A DNA stretch of 64,000 nucleotides. It comes from Apoda limacodes. Lineage: Eukaryota > Arthropoda > Insecta > Lepidoptera > Limacodidae. A model generated the notes under the pieces. It made no database searches. It was not told the origin of the DNA and saw only the letters and a program-made list of their open reading frames with translations. Shown piece after piece: positions 53,220-64,000 of the stretch (position 1 is its first letter; the number at the start of each line of letters is the position of its first letter). The DNA is taken from assembly GCA_946406115.1 (NCBI GenBank), contig OX291558.1, forward strand, positions 16,174,205 through 16,238,204, given 5' to 3'. The translations under genes and the position numbers were made by a program.

Positions 53220-56200
53220 CTGCAACAATACATTAAACATTACCGAACTGCATTAAGTAGGTATAGAAACAGATTAATAATTGGCATCATGCATAAGGTT
53301 AAAATTCGATCAACGAGTTCCTCGGAGTTTATTTATGTGTCAAAATGTGCAATGAGGAAATATCTGGAGTGTATTGGACGATAGGCAAGGTTCCAGGGTG
53401 GAGACTGCGATGTAGGAGGCAGTGTAGGAAAGCCGCACGACCTTTGTAGTTTAGGCTTTGGGAAGCCGCTGAACGTATAAGCGGCTCAGATGAGTTAGTT
53501 TTAAGAACCTAAGCAGAGGACGTCTTAAGAAGTTAAGACTGATGAATGCTGATGAAGATAATAGTTCCTACATACAAAAATGTTAGTTTAGTAATTAACT
53601 ACTCAAGAGATTATGTACCTATTTGGCGGAGTTATAAATTACATATAAAACTTTTCATCTTAAACTGTGCTTGACTTAATTATGAATTTTAGCCTGTTTC
53701 GACAGTCATTTTATGATTTTTTTTTATGTCCAATGAACGCGAGCTGGGCGCCTCGTTTACTATCTGTGGACTAAAAGTGCATGCGCGTGACATGGGCTGT
53801 TGCTATAGATTCCGTGATTTACGCTACGAGTTGCTTTCTCATCCAACATATTCACCAGATTTAGCCCCCTGCGACTAATTTTTTCGTCCAAATTAAAAGA
53901 AAAAAAGCTGGGCGGAAAAAGAAAAACCATTGGCTATTATATTGAAGGGATCGAAATGCTGAAAAAACTCTGGATCAAAAGCGTAAGTATAGGTGACTAT
54001 ATATGTTGAATAATCTATAATAATGCGAAAGTAACTCTGTTTCTCTGTTACCTCTTCGCGCTTAAACCGCTAAACCTACTTAGATGAAATTTCGTATGGA
54101 GATAGTTTGAGATCCAGGAAAAGACATAGGATAGTTATTATAAGTAACAAAAAAAGTCCAAAGTTCCCGCAGAAATAACTATAACTGAGTTTAAACGAAC
54201 TATAGCTACAGTTATAGCTTGCAATAAACTTCATTTGCAATGCGTTGACGTCAGAATCCCACGCCGATAGCTAAATAGTTAAATAACAATAACAAAATTT
54301 TAATTTCTTTGTTTACTTTTTACTAAACTTATCACTCGGACCTCATATATAATCGTGCTTTTTCCAATTCATTTGCAAAATCCCTTTTAGTGGAACATTG
54401 AACAAATAATTTACATGCCAATTTTAAAATTTAAATGCCAATTTTATAATTTACATGGCAATTTTGGCTTCCTAGGGCCAACGATTAGACCTCGGCATTA
54501 ATGAGCCAGTCAGTCAGTCAGTCAATGAATAATAAGAGTTATATATATTTTGTTAAGCATATCGAGATCAATAGTGATTTTACATCTAGGACATTATTTG
54601 CTCGTTTGTTACTTAAGAAAGAATGCGCTATATAATGAGTCATGTCTTACCTTGTCACCGGCAAGAATCCTAAAGCTGTCAATGACCTGTTCAGCGGTGT
54701 CTGTGTCGGTGGATTCTCTTGTCATGAAGTCCAAGAATGCGTCGAACGAAACGTAGCCTGTGAGATACAATGATGTTTATGAATAATGTGGTTTAGCTTA
54801 TGCTTTTTTTGTCGGTCCTTTTTAACATAATAATACTGTCGAGTGTGTAGCATTGTGGTTTATCGTAATACTTTATCATCGTATCCGTCTGACGTTCGAC
54901 TGTTTATCGTTTTGTATATCGTATTTTTACAACACTAGTGTGCCGGTTTCAAAAATGTCTTAACTAGTCTCAAGTGCTCCAAACACAAACAGATAGAACT
55001 TTAGTACAGTACAGACAGTTTACAGAAGTCTAAAAGGGTAATACCTACTTATTACTTGTTAGATTCAAAATTACTATATACATTAACTCTTGAATTTTTT
55101 CAGTTTAGATTACATACCAAAATTTCTATAGTCCGTGGATATCGGTTGATACAAAATAAAGATTCCTTGGAAATCTGGTTAATCATTCCTGAATAAGCAT
55201 CTTTGAAATAAGAAAATCATTAACTATTATTTTTATTGGTAAAGTTGTCGGAAATCCATACAAATATTATAAATGCGAAAGTAACTCTGTCCGTCTGTCT
55301 GTCTATTTGTCTGTCTGTTACCTCTTCGCGCTTAAAACACTGAACAAATTTATATGAAATTTGGTATGGAGATAGTTTGAGTCCCGGGAAAGGACATAGG
55401 ATCGTTTCTATCCCGAAAAATTCAAAAGTTCCCGTGGGAATAATCGTAACCGAGTTTAGACGAAATAAAACTTGCTATAGCATTTAGCAATCTTCATTAG
55501 TATAATCAAGAAGTTCCACGCTAATAACCGCTGGCAAAAGCTAGTCTTTATATAATTTTACTTTTGTAAACCAGAACTAGTAGTCTGCTAGGCACTTATT
55601 GGCATAAACTCATGATGTTACTGACCTGTGTTGTTGGGATCGACAACGGCAAGTATGCGCTGGAAGTCGAGTTCCCCTTGCCTGTCCTTTCCAATGCTGT
55701 ATCCGACGGATACTAAGCACGACTTGAGCTCTTCTGGTGCTAGGCGGCCTGCACACAAATATTTGAACCAAGATTAGATTGCAGTTAGTTTGTGCTTGTT
55801 AATGGTTCTGTGAAATGTACAAGTGACAGTTGAATCAGTTTTTTTTTAAATAAACCTTTCGTTGTAAAAAATTAAGTTCAATCACGCATAGACTGAACAT
55901 TCCGAACTATGATTCTAGTTTCTTTGAAGATGCAGTTGATAAAAATAAGATTTATTTATATTTTTAGAGCTTCGTTCCTTAAACTCAAAAGGGAAACCGA
56001 ACCCTTAGAGCACATCCGCTTACCATCAGATGGACCGTAAGCGTATTTGCCAGTAAGGTAAAAAAAAAAGAGGAGATATCTACCAGTGCGGTTTTTGTCG
56101 AAGTGGTTGAAAGAGGCGCGGAACTCTGTGAGCTGTTCCTGCGTGATGCCCTTGGAGTCACGCGTCAGGATCTGGTTCTCCACTTCGTTGATGGTGCGGT

Positions 56201-59200
56201 TGATGGACGTCAGCAACTGCTCCCAGCCCACGCGTAGAGTTTCCATTGTGTATTGTGAATATCTGGATAAAAATATATAATGTTAAAGGTAGAACAAGAT
56301 GAAGATGATAGTGTGAGATGGAAGTTGCTTTCTGGGTAACACGACATCATGCGGCTTAATTTATAAAACCTATATCAAGTCTTTATAAGCTCAAAGTCGC
56401 CAGTTACCTATGGAGAGTGAGAAAATGGAAAAGAACTAGAGTGACCAAGCTCAAACAATTAGTAACTTGGTAATGAATCTAGTTAGAGGCGCGGGAAATC
56501 TTTTGTCGTCTCAAGGGGAACCAGCAGTGATTTTTTATCGTTAATATGATGATGATATAGCCGCCCCTTTTGGTGTTGTTGTTAAAGGGGTTCTTCGCGA
56601 ACAACTTTGCGTTTAAATACAGAGAATATTGTAAGTTTTTTTATTCGACAGAGCTTAACAAGTGTCTAAGTCATAACAAATAAGACATGATATACTACTT
56701 AAGTATAATATATGCAGACCAAGAGGGAAATGTAGATATTTAACTTAAATATCTCGAATAATAAATGCGCTTGCCTGTTTTCAAAGATCATGCCTTCCTG
56801 CACAGCCTGGTGGATGCGCTCGAGTTCTTCAATGTGTGGCTTGTATGCGTACACTCCGGCTTCGTATTCCTTCAGTCGGTGTAGCTGGTCTTCTAGTGAA
56901 CCCTGGACACAAAACATTTCATTGTAGAAGGTAGATACAGATATGTAACGCGTATAAGGTGAGTTAGTGCCAGTTTATCTGCTCGTTATAATTTTTAAAA
57001 TATTTCTGACTACTTCTTATAGTTTATCTGAAACTGATAAAATATATAAAACTCAAACTAAAATCAAACTTTATTCAAGTAGGTTTCTAAGAGCACTTAT
57101 GAATCGTCAATACAATGTAAACAATGTTGATTTCTGCCAAAAAGAGCTGGCAAGAAGTCCAATGATATTCTGTCTATGGTCTTTTATTTTACCACAGCCC
57201 TTAATACGAAATAAACTAAGTATGGCTAAAGGGCTCGAGATCTTGATTAGGGTCATCGCCAAATCTGCCACAGTCAAAAAAAGTATTAGACAATAGACAT
57301 GTAGAAAGTCGAATTATTAGATTACCTTTGAAATCAAATCAATTCAAGTACCTAGGCGAAGTAACTCTCACTCTCAGATAGCTTAGAGAATTCCTCTAGA
57401 GTTGTTGAATGTGCTCCTGGTCGGTCCTGTTATTATAGTGTAACATTACCTGCAGTCCCATGCCAATGGCTGTGACGGCGTCCATCTGCCGCTCGATCCA
57501 TGGTCCGACGGCGTTGGCCTTCTCTGCAAACTGTCGGCGCAGTGATTCGTTGTTCTGTTGCTTGCGTAGTTCTGCAGCCAGGGTTCCGTCACGCTGCGGC
57601 ACCAGTTGTCGCACATCCGACCATTTGCGGTTCAGTTCCTGAATATGCAAGGAATAAATAAATGTGACATATTCCATAGTCTTAACTAGTTTACACAGTT
57701 GGCGACCAAATACATATGTAGTATAACACTACCGAGAATTGATCCCGTACTCGTTTCACACTGGACTGCTCTCAGCATAAACAAGTGCGTTAACTAAATT
57801 TTCATCATACTTGCTTATTTACTGCCCTATCAGTTAATGTCTGGATAATTGTAGTATCAATAAGTCAACTTCACTATGTAGTACAATTTTAAGAGTACTT
57901 CGTAGTGAAGCTGGGTACTCCAATTGTGTACCTAATTAAACTTTGTTGCAGGCTGTATATTTGGCACTTACGTGAGCAGTGAGGGTGGTGTAGGGGTTCT
58001 CTAACCCACCGGGGATTTGGTGTTGCTTCACGATAGATTCTACTTGGTGTACAAGGTTCACAATTGCCTGCAACGAATAAGACACAAAAAAAATATTAAA
58101 GGGTTTTTTGTTTACACGATATAAAATAAATATTTTTGGATATAACACTTAGCGCCATCTTTTCCCTAACTAAGCAAAGCTTTAACTTTGGATACCAGAC
58201 CGGATTTAAATACATATATTTACTTTTTTTTGTAAAAGCATACCTACATATAACACACAGAAAATCCAATATCAAGACAAAACACAAATGTTCATCACAT
58301 TAACGTTTATTTTGTGCGGGAATCGAACCCACGCCTCTCGATTTAGCAGTCGGGTCACAATACCCACCTGAGCCACGGAGCCGACAAAATTTTGAGATAT
58401 ATGTACCACTTCGAGGTTTCTAACTTCGAGGGGATCTACATTTATAATTTATTTTTGAGTTTTATTTAGGGAGTTTTTACAATTACCTACTTGTCGGATT
58501 TTGAGCAAGGTAACTGCACCCATTGCTCTATTTTCATAAGTATTCCTGTTGGAAACACTATCTGTTTTGTGTTTGAAGATATCCTTTGCTTTTAGTTTCT
58601 TGCAACATTATACCTGGTATTCTTTGTCAGCTTCACCGAGAGTGGCCTTGAAACGAGCATGAGCGTCCATGAGGCCAGAGATCTCTTCGATGGTGTGGAC
58701 GATGAACATGTCTACTAAGTCCTCGCGGGTTCCGTCCAACCTGGGAAAAACATTGTTATTCTACAGTGATGTTACTTCATTTTGGGTTAATGTCATTAAA
58801 ATATTTAGGGAAAGAAATTAGTAGATAAATGATAATGAGTTAGGTACCAGTTGTTGAATGGAGCTGCACGTTTAGCGAACTCGAGATGCAGCAGGTCGAT
58901 TTGCTCAAGTACGCGCTCTGCGTCATCCAGGGCCTGGCGACGGCGCTGCGTCAGCGCGCCCAGCCGGTCCCATTGCGCGCAGATGCGCTGGCACCGCGCG
59001 TTCACTGCACCCACCTCGTGGTACTGCAACGTGCTACAAAAAAACGTATACTGTCAATTATAGCAGATTAACCCCGCTTAAGAAAATGGTACTTAAGCTA
59101 GAGTGGACGTTTTGGTTTGGAGTAACAACTCGACAATCCGAATTGCGTCTGCTAACAGATTCTGAACACGCCCTAGGGATGGCAAGCGGTCTATCAAACC

Positions 59201-62200
59201 CATGAGTATAACCTGCGCTTGATATCATGTCTATCCAGCAGATCTTAGCACCACATTTTCAAACCTAACTTTAAAAGCCAGTCACCAGGTCTCACCAAGT
59301 TTTTTATAGGAGTGTTGGACAGGATAAACTGTTTATCAAACAGCAGAAGTTAGATCTTCAGCTTTCTGGAGACAAGGAGAACTGCTCAGGACGAAAGCCC
59401 TAAAGTAAACTTCCCAGCTATTACCGTTGCTACTATTGTAAAAAAAAATCTACTAATTCGTGGTAGAAGTATTGAATTAGTATGATTATGGTTCTTACTT
59501 CAGTTCCTGTGCGATGGCAGCGATTTGCTCGACGCGATCTTGGTGCGCCGCCAGGTCTGACTCAAACGCCTCGTGCTTCTTTTTCAGCGCTTTAATGTCA
59601 TTCAGTTTGCATTGGCGGAAGTCTTGAGACTGTAGCATCTCTTCTTTACCTGTTTCAATATTATATCTCTTTATAAACTTGTGCAAAAGAGGAATCTATT
59701 GAGGATAAAAAAAGCTATAAATTTTTATTAGGCCTTTATTATTATTTCAACAGCTGATTTGTCTCACATAAGAGCTTTTTTTTGGGTTATTTTGGACAGA
59801 GGGAGAGACAGACATAAACTTACCTCTGGTCCAGTCTTCGTGAATGTCAGCTTTGTGTTTGAACTTCTGGGCAAGGTACTCCAGACGCTCGAGCCTCATC
59901 ATTTCGCTGAGCAGCCACTCTTCGAACGCTTTTTCTGCTATTTCTAGACCCTTCCACGCATTAGCAATGTCCTATAATTGATAGGTAACATAATTAAGTA
60001 TATCGTCATACCATATACTAATGTATTATAAAGTTTATCACTTAAAATCTTTTTGAAATCGACATCTAGAGTATTTGATATCAGATAGAAGGTTCCTAAA
60101 GTATGTTTATCTTTCTAATCTTTTCTAGATTGAACAAAATGCATTTTTTTTGTTTCTCATAGGCTCCCTGCACACTACTCGGAATAGCTATGTCAATAGG
60201 AGGATGACACATGTAATTAGGATTAACACCCTAACCAAAAAAACTGGGCTCGTTCATAACTACATAGATGAGTATTAATTCATAATACTTACCGAGACCA
60301 TCTTGCCTTCGGTGGGCATGTATGCGGGGCGATTGCTCAAGCGTAGTTTGGTCTGCAGGGTGTTGAAGTTGGTCTCCAGTTTGGCTTTTTGTTCCACGCG
60401 TGGTGGTTTGTGTTTACGCCTATACATACGAGATATTAATACACAAAGACAGTGTTAGTTTAACACCACAAATTAAGAACATTTGAACCTGTAAGTACGA
60501 TAGTCTTCAAGTTTCTTCTGACAGCCAGCGAGTGAGTTGTCAGTCTGGCGGCTGTTCAGCCATGGCATTGTCCGACGGATCCAATCCAGGAGCTAAAATG
60601 AAAAATCTGGTTGATTTGAGATTTTAATGTGTGTTTTTGTAGATTTTGTTGATAAGATACTTACGTCGCTGGCAAGACGTTCGTACTCTTCCATAAGGCG
60701 TTCGTTCTCTTGGTTGACTTTGAGAACTTTGCAGATGCGGTTTGCGGCCGTTTCAGCCTGTCCAAATAAAGATATTGGTATCAATGAAAAGGACTCTAAA
60801 GTTAATTTCTAAGTCGTAAAGAAGTTTTAGCAAAAATATTTGGAAAAAATCTCCTTTGAATAGTTTTTAGAAAAAAAATTGTACTTGTGAGAGTAGGTCT
60901 GACCTTGGGCTTGGAGTATAGGACTAGACTAGACTTATAACAGAGCTTTCTGCAATTTAATTGACTCTAGGAAACAAGAAAGTAGTCGGTCTTATTACTA
61001 GGATAAGGGAAGTGAAAACTTTAATCATCATTAAAGGGTAAAGGCTATGAAATGATTATAGGTAGGTGTAGTTACCTAACCACTTCTATTGGTAAATGTT
61101 ATACATAAGTGGATACATTACCTACAGTTTTTTATTTATTTAAGAAAGTAGCAGACTTGAATAGCAAGAGCAAAGGTAACAAACCTTTTGTGCTCCGGAG
61201 AAACAGTGGTAGTACGAAGAAACATAAGTCATGACAGCTCTCTCATCCGGCATCGCTGTGTTCTGCAAATCTGACAAGCGGCACGCAAGCGACATGGGTT
61301 AGATTCATGCGATGGTATTACAGTATTACTGTAGATTACTTGTGTTTTAATGGTTGTGTTTAACAGACAAAATTTTAACTCAGCGCTTCATAAGTCGACT
61401 AGCTTAAATTGGTCCAAGAACATAGAGACGCAGCATTTAAACTACGTAACTTTTTTATTTAATCAAGTCATAATGACGCTGCAGTTTTCTACTGTTACAC
61501 ACAAGCATTGTCACTGTCTTGAAATACAAGTATCTACATCTGTAATCGCAATTAGGCACTATTTAAATGGTATAGTTAATGACATCAAGCTAAAAATAAA
61601 AAAAAAGTTAAACATCGAAATAATTATAAGTACGTAGGTTTTTCATCAGTTATGTTGTAACTAGACGTGGAGTTTCCTGTTGGTCTTAGGAATAAATATA
61701 CGAGAATGATATAGCAATATAAGACACAGTATCCTGTAATAAATCTTTGGTGGAAAAAATATAATTGTCATATTGAATGGGAGATTAAACGCAATCCCAA
61801 CTCTATAAAGTATTTGGGATTTAATTTGGTTTATGGTTTTCAAGAGATATTTTTTTTTCATTTAGTAAGTAAGGTTAAGAGGCAATGGATACTTACAGGC
61901 TACACAGTTCGACAAACCAGTTATCGTTGAACAAGAACGGTGCTAAAATCATACCCGAACGACCGTCCTACACCAGATGGAACTTTTATTTGGTTGCAAG
62001 AAGTAAATGTTCTTATTTATTATATTGGTCATTGGAATGGTAAAAGGTTTAGTTTAACCAATCATATACTGATGTTTTCAACAGTACTTGTAAATACGGG
62101 CATGTGATTGGTAAACAGGAAAATTTATCGTTACATTATAAACTTCTTTAAAAAAAATAACCTATCTATTGAAATCAGCTCACGAACTTAATTCTTCAGC

Positions 62201-63610
62201 ATCACCAATAATGGTGATGGATGACCTAAGGTTATGGTAATGATAATTATGAAATTATCAATTAGAAATTAATAAATATTGAAATAAAAAGAGCTGCAGC
62301 TTGGTTAAACAGCAATCTTAAATAGCACGTTTACTTTGTAAAAGTACCTGGCAGTGAAATCATACAGGATACTGTGTTTTAATACACGCAAAAATTCTCG
62401 TAGATGGTATGAATAGTTGGCACATAATATAGAACAATACGAATTGTAAAATCAACTATATTCTTGTTATAGTACGACGTGTATTGTAAAATTAAGAAAA
62501 TAACTAGTAATTATAAACAATAATTTAGTTGACTTTACATTTATTCTTGTTTACATTAGTTGTACAATGTAATAACTATTGTCACTTTTTTTGCGTGAAG
62601 GCGACGTATAAAATCATGCTATAAGTAACACACAAAGGCCTGGCGTTAAAGATTTGGGTTCACACTCGGGTCTGGCATTAGCATCATTGGTCTGTAAGAC
62701 CAGTCTCTCAGTACCTGTTGAGCGCCTTGGAAAGCGTGGTAGTAACATGACACGTAGGTCATTATGGCGCGCTCGTCTGGCTTTGGTGTGTTTATAAGGT
62801 CTGCAATATCCAGTATGAAAACAATGTTTAATGTCGCTTGTTGATATTGGATTTTAGGTGTATTAGTCATATTATTAGCGTCGGTATATATATATATACT
62901 ATACCAGTACACATTATTTGCTATCGTGTTACATATATAGATATGTCATTTGGCATTGGAGTATCTAAGAGAACCTAAACATGTGTACCTAAATGTAGAG
63001 CTTTGGTTTGATCAAAAAAAAATATGTTTTAATTAGAAAATTCCCTAATTTGAGTCAAAACAATGGTAAGTTTGGTTTGGTTGGTTATCTTTATGATTTA
63101 CTCTAATATACTTCAATGATATAACTTCCCTACGAAGTTAACTTGACTGTAGTAACCTGCAAGCCACGAGTTACTTCCTTAAATTATCCAGACATAAATG
63201 CGATGGCGTTTATTAACCAAAGTTGTCAATGAAGATTTTAGTTGTTAAAAATCTATGTACAAGATTAAAGATAAAAATTTACTAAACTGTACATTTAATT
63301 GCCTTCATTAAAAAAAATTATCAATTGATTGATGATTATGCCAAAATATTGATACGATAATTAAATTGTGCTTACCGTCAGGGTCCAACATGCGGGGAAT
63401 GTCAAGGTATTTCTCAGCCACGTCAAAGGCCGTGTTCAAGTTCTCCAGAGGATTGTCTTTGGACAGTTTGCTGTAATCGATGAGGTCAGGCCTATGCCTG
63501 TGGATAAGGGCGCAGAACGCTAGACCATCCTTGAATGACAGGTGGAAGTTCTGAACGTTGACGTTCTTGTATGGGGCCGTCTTACGTTGGCACCAGAGAA
63601 GGAGACCTTC
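53061..63610 (-). CDS. Actn: Alpha-actinin, 17 exons including a mutually exclusive pair; N-terminus beyond the window
   Basis: Alpha-actinin is an antiparallel dimer that cross-links actin filaments at Z-discs and in the cortical cytoskeleton. Exons in gene order: 63376-63610, 62715-62800 or 61185-61270, 60665-60757, 60489-60592, 60293-60419, 59824-59971, 59499-59649, 58848-59033, 58614-58740, 57972-58067, 57450-57638, 56775-56902, 56084-56262, 55626-55748, 54651-54757 and 53061-53219. One isoform joins to 745 residues in one frame: most of CH2, four spectrin repeats, a calmodulin-like EF-hand domain, and the C-terminus GETDL. Insect alpha-actinins have about 890-925 residues, so CH1 and the start (~140 residues) are off the right edge. 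One intron is GC-AG; all others are GT-AG. Confidence 0.97.
54005..54290 (+). repeat. 'aatgcgaaagtaactctgt' element copy in an intron
   Basis: 'ataatgcgaaagtaactctg', 'cgcgcttaaaccgctaaac' and 'gagatagtttgagatccagg' match the copies at 1295-1450 and 55265-55420. The 3' end is frayed. Confidence 0.65.
54651..54757 (-). CDS. Actn: Alpha-actinin exon (EF-hand region)
   Basis: Acceptor 'tctcacag' and donor 'gtaaga'. Reads [20 protein letters not shown], then [16 protein letters not shown]. 107 bp, entered after one base of the Gly codon and ending in phase 0. Confidence 0.96.
55255..55545 (+). repeat. 'aaatgcgaaagtaactctgt' element copy ending in CTAGT
   Basis: 'attataaatgcgaaagtaac', 'tctgtccgtctgtctgtc', 'gatagtttgagtcccggga' and 'gttcccgtgggaata', ending 'gctggcaaaagctagt' at 55545. 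The fullest copy in the window; inserted in an alpha-actinin intron. Confidence 0.7.
55626..55748 (-). CDS. Actn: Alpha-actinin exon (EF-hand region)
   Basis: Acceptor 'gtgtgcag' and donor 'gtcagt'. Reads [20 protein letters not shown], then [19 protein letters not shown]. It contains the second half of EF-hand 1 and the start of EF-hand 2. 123 bp, phase 1 to phase 1. Confidence 0.96.
56010..56072 (-). repeat. LINE 3'-tail scrap in an intron
   Basis: 'cttaccatcagatggaccg', 'taagcgtatttgccagtaag' and an A-run match the 3' tail of the LINE family at 6920-6973 in the plus orientation; only the last ~60 bases remain, 12 bp from the next exon. Confidence 0.5.
56084..56262 (-). CDS. Actn: Alpha-actinin exon (end of spectrin repeat 4, start of EF-hand 1)
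   Basis: Acceptor 'ttatccag' and donor 'gtagat'. Reads [38 protein letters not shown] and [14 protein letters not shown]. It is entered after two bases of an Arg codon that the GC-donor exon supplies, which fixes that junction. Confidence 0.96.
56775..56902 (-). CDS. Actn: Alpha-actinin exon with a GC splice donor
   Basis: Acceptor 'gtccag'. Reads [38 protein letters not shown] and IFEN plus two bases of Arg. The donor is AG|GCAAGC rather than GT. The next exon begins with the 'a' that completes AGA and continues in the family sequence, and no GT donor lies within reach. Confidence 0.94.
57045..57165 (+). repeat. Dispersed repeat (same as 38538-38645)
   Basis: 'caaactttattcaagtagg', 'tttctaagagcacttatgaa' and 'gccaaaaagagctggcaag' are shared with the copy inside the BEL Gag region. 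Confidence 0.65.
57450..57638 (-). CDS. Actn: Alpha-actinin exon (spectrin repeat 3-4)
   Basis: Acceptor 'tattcag' and donor 'gtaatg'. 63 whole codons: [40 protein letters not shown] and [19 protein letters not shown]. Confidence 0.96.
57972..58067 (-). CDS. Actn: Alpha-actinin exon (spectrin repeat 3)
   Basis: Acceptor 'cgttgcag' and donor 'gtaagt'. 32 whole codons: [20 protein letters not shown], then [12 protein letters not shown]. Confidence 0.95.
58150..58386 (-). mobile_element. tRNA-derived SINE in an alpha-actinin intron
   Basis: The minus-strand head 'ggctccgtggctcaggtgg' fits a pol III A box (TGGCTCAGGTGG), and 'gtgggttcgattcccgcac' fits the B box (GGTTCGATTCC). The supposed acceptor stem does not pair (GGCTCCG against GCACAAA), so it is not a tRNA gene. 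The body ('gaacatttgtgttttgtc', 'cggtctggtatccaaag', 'aaagctttgcttag') matches the layout of a common lepidopteran SINE. Confidence 0.8.
58614..58740 (-). CDS. Actn: Alpha-actinin exon (spectrin repeat 2-3)
   Basis: Acceptor 'ttcccag' and donor 'gtataa'. Reads [20 protein letters not shown], then [20 protein letters not shown], ending Tyr-Gln in phase 0. The W codon is shared with the exon before it. Confidence 0.95.
58848..59033 (-). CDS. Actn: Alpha-actinin exon (spectrin repeat 2)
   Basis: Acceptor 'tttgtag' and donor 'gtacct'. Reads [40 protein letters not shown] and [16 protein letters not shown]-rich codon use (gcg, cgc, ctg) compared with the introns. 186 bp. Confidence 0.96.
59499..59649 (-). 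CDS. Actn: Alpha-actinin exon (spectrin repeat 1-2)
   Basis: Acceptor 'tgaaacag' and donor 'gtaaga'. Reads [40 protein letters not shown] and QIAAIAQEL. The last codon is split and becomes Asn with the next exon. Confidence 0.96.
59824..59971 (-). CDS. Actn: Alpha-actinin exon (spectrin repeat 1)
   Basis: Acceptor 'aattatag' and donor 'gtaagt'. Reads [40 protein letters not shown] and ADIHEDWTR. 148 bp, leaving after one base of a Gly codon. Confidence 0.96.
60293..60419 (-). CDS. Actn: Alpha-actinin exon (neck / spectrin repeat 1)
   Basis: Acceptor 'gtatag' and donor 'gtaagt'. Reads [20 protein letters not shown], then [20 protein letters not shown] plus Ser. 127 bp. Confidence 0.96.
60489..60592 (-). 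CDS. Actn: Alpha-actinin exon (neck / spectrin repeat 1)
   Basis: Acceptor 'cattttag' and donor 'gttcaa'. Reads [20 protein letters not shown], then [14 protein letters not shown] and two bases of Arg. 104 bp. Confidence 0.96.
60665..60757 (-). CDS. Actn: Alpha-actinin exon after the mutually exclusive pair
   Basis: Acceptor 'ttggacag' and donor 'gtaagt'. 31 whole codons: [20 protein letters not shown], then [11 protein letters not shown]. Either alternative exon joins it in phase 0. Confidence 0.96.
61185..61270 (-). CDS. Actn: Alpha-actinin alternative CH2 exon B ([17 protein letters not shown] form)
   Basis: 86 bp with acceptor 'cttgtcag' and donor 'gtttgt'. With the G from the CH2 exon it reads [20 protein letters not shown], then YHCFSGAQK. 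It shares 21 of 29 residues, the same length and the same phases with 62715-62800. Since 86 is not a multiple of three, using both or neither would shift the frame. The donor (AAAAG|GTTTGT) is weaker than consensus. Confidence 0.95.
62715..62800 (-). CDS. Actn: Alpha-actinin alternative CH2 exon A ([17 protein letters not shown] form)
   Basis: 86 bp with acceptor 'atattgcag' and donor 'gtactg'. Reads [20 protein letters not shown], then YHAFQGAQQ. The [16 protein letters not shown] form resembles vertebrate muscle-type alpha-actinin. It lies 1.4 kb upstream (in gene order) of exon B. Confidence 0.96.
63376..63610 (-). CDS. Actn: Alpha-actinin CH2 exon, most 5' exon in the window
   Basis: Acceptor 'aaattacag' and donor 'gtaagc'. 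78 codons plus one base: [40 protein letters not shown] and [14 protein letters not shown], ending MLDPD. This is the start and centre of the second calponin-homology domain of the actin-binding region. Confidence 0.97.
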
Positions 63611-64000
63611 CTGTAATTTTTAATTGACTTGATTAGAAATGTGTTTCGGTTTCTATATAAATTATTTATTTGTATTACTTACACAACTAATGTGCGTATG
63701 TATAAATAATATAACGGTGTTAGTCCCCTGAAGGGGTAACCAGTGGCTGAATGCCCACCCACGTCATAATAAAGGGTACAGTCACTTTTCACCAACTACT
63801 TTAATCCTGATGAGTATGAGTTGATGAGTACGGCTTAGTCTATAACTAGCAAAAAAATAAAATTTGACAGTCATTTTTAGTTTTTGGATGCAAGCAGTTC
63901 GGATACTATACAATTACTTATTACTGGATATCACAAAAAGCTTTCAAATCTATTCTTAAGTAGCTTTAAACATTAGAAATGCAATAAAATTTAAAAAAAA
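63611..64000 (-). other. Actn: Alpha-actinin intron continuing past the window
   Basis: No exon is seen. 63720-63800 ('gtcccctgaaggggtaacc', 'ctgaatgcccacccacg') looks like a scrap of a common dispersed repeat. The CH1 exons and promoter must lie further right. Confidence 0.6.

Noticed and set aside
58311..58386. tRNA gene on the minus strand
   Set aside because: A and B boxes are present, but the acceptor stem does not pair and the sequence continues into a known SINE-like body, so it is a SINE head.
58851..59071. Plus-strand open frames opposite alpha-actinin exons
   Set aside because: Antisense shadows of a GC-rich coding exon.

Overview
The window is eukaryotic and almost certainly from a moth or butterfly (Lepidoptera). 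It is AT-rich with long introns. It is packed with repeat types familiar from lepidopteran genomes: a jockey-superfamily LINE whose 3' tail reads 'ggtccgcctgatgg' on one strand, RTE-type remnants, 'aaatgcgaaagtaactctgt' elements ending in CTAGT, a tRNA-derived SINE and many MITE-like inverted-repeat elements. Four host genes can be supported by exon-level reading. They are unrelated housekeeping or metabolic genes, not an operon or pathway.

Layout. 1-7078: LINE copies and repeat debris, including one long LINE (3683-6973) sitting inside a 96-bp inverted repeat. 7303-8936: a 1.6-kb long-TIR element. 8937-15436: no convincing gene, only repeat scraps and a near-perfect hairpin. 15437-23909 (+): eight exons of a 4-coumarate:CoA-ligase/luciferase-like acyl-CoA synthetase whose first coding exon was not found; its introns hold a 77-bp tandem repeat, TIR elements, a LINE reverse-transcriptase scrap and three decayed copies of one of its own exons. 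23910-29512: intergenic repeats, including a 103-bp direct/inverted repeat cluster. 29513-31024 (-): an intact single-exon PPP4R2 (protein phosphatase 4 regulatory subunit 2). 32452-40590: a degenerate LINE, a degenerate BEL/Pao LTR retrotransposon with both LTRs, and a truncated pogo-like transposase, abutting each other. 41320-44723 (+): two-exon mitochondrial monothiol glutaredoxin-5. 47242-48465: an internally deleted pogo-like transposon with both TIRs that keeps only the transposase C-terminus with its PHD-like finger. 53061-63610 (-): 17 exons of alpha-actinin, from the CH2 domain to the stop codon; the N-terminus lies beyond the right edge.

Highlights: alpha-actinin carries a pair of mutually exclusive 86-bp exons in CH2 and one GC-AG intron, both read at codon level. 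The synthetase gene has a fossil tandem exon duplication. Several transposons are nested or abutting in informative ways. I did not find a wholly new biological system; the most unusual signals are the decayed exon array, the LINE in a hairpin, and the internally deleted pogo element with an open PHD-finger reading frame. Exon boundaries were placed by hand from splice sites, reading phase and knowledge of the protein families; no alignment or transcript evidence was available.
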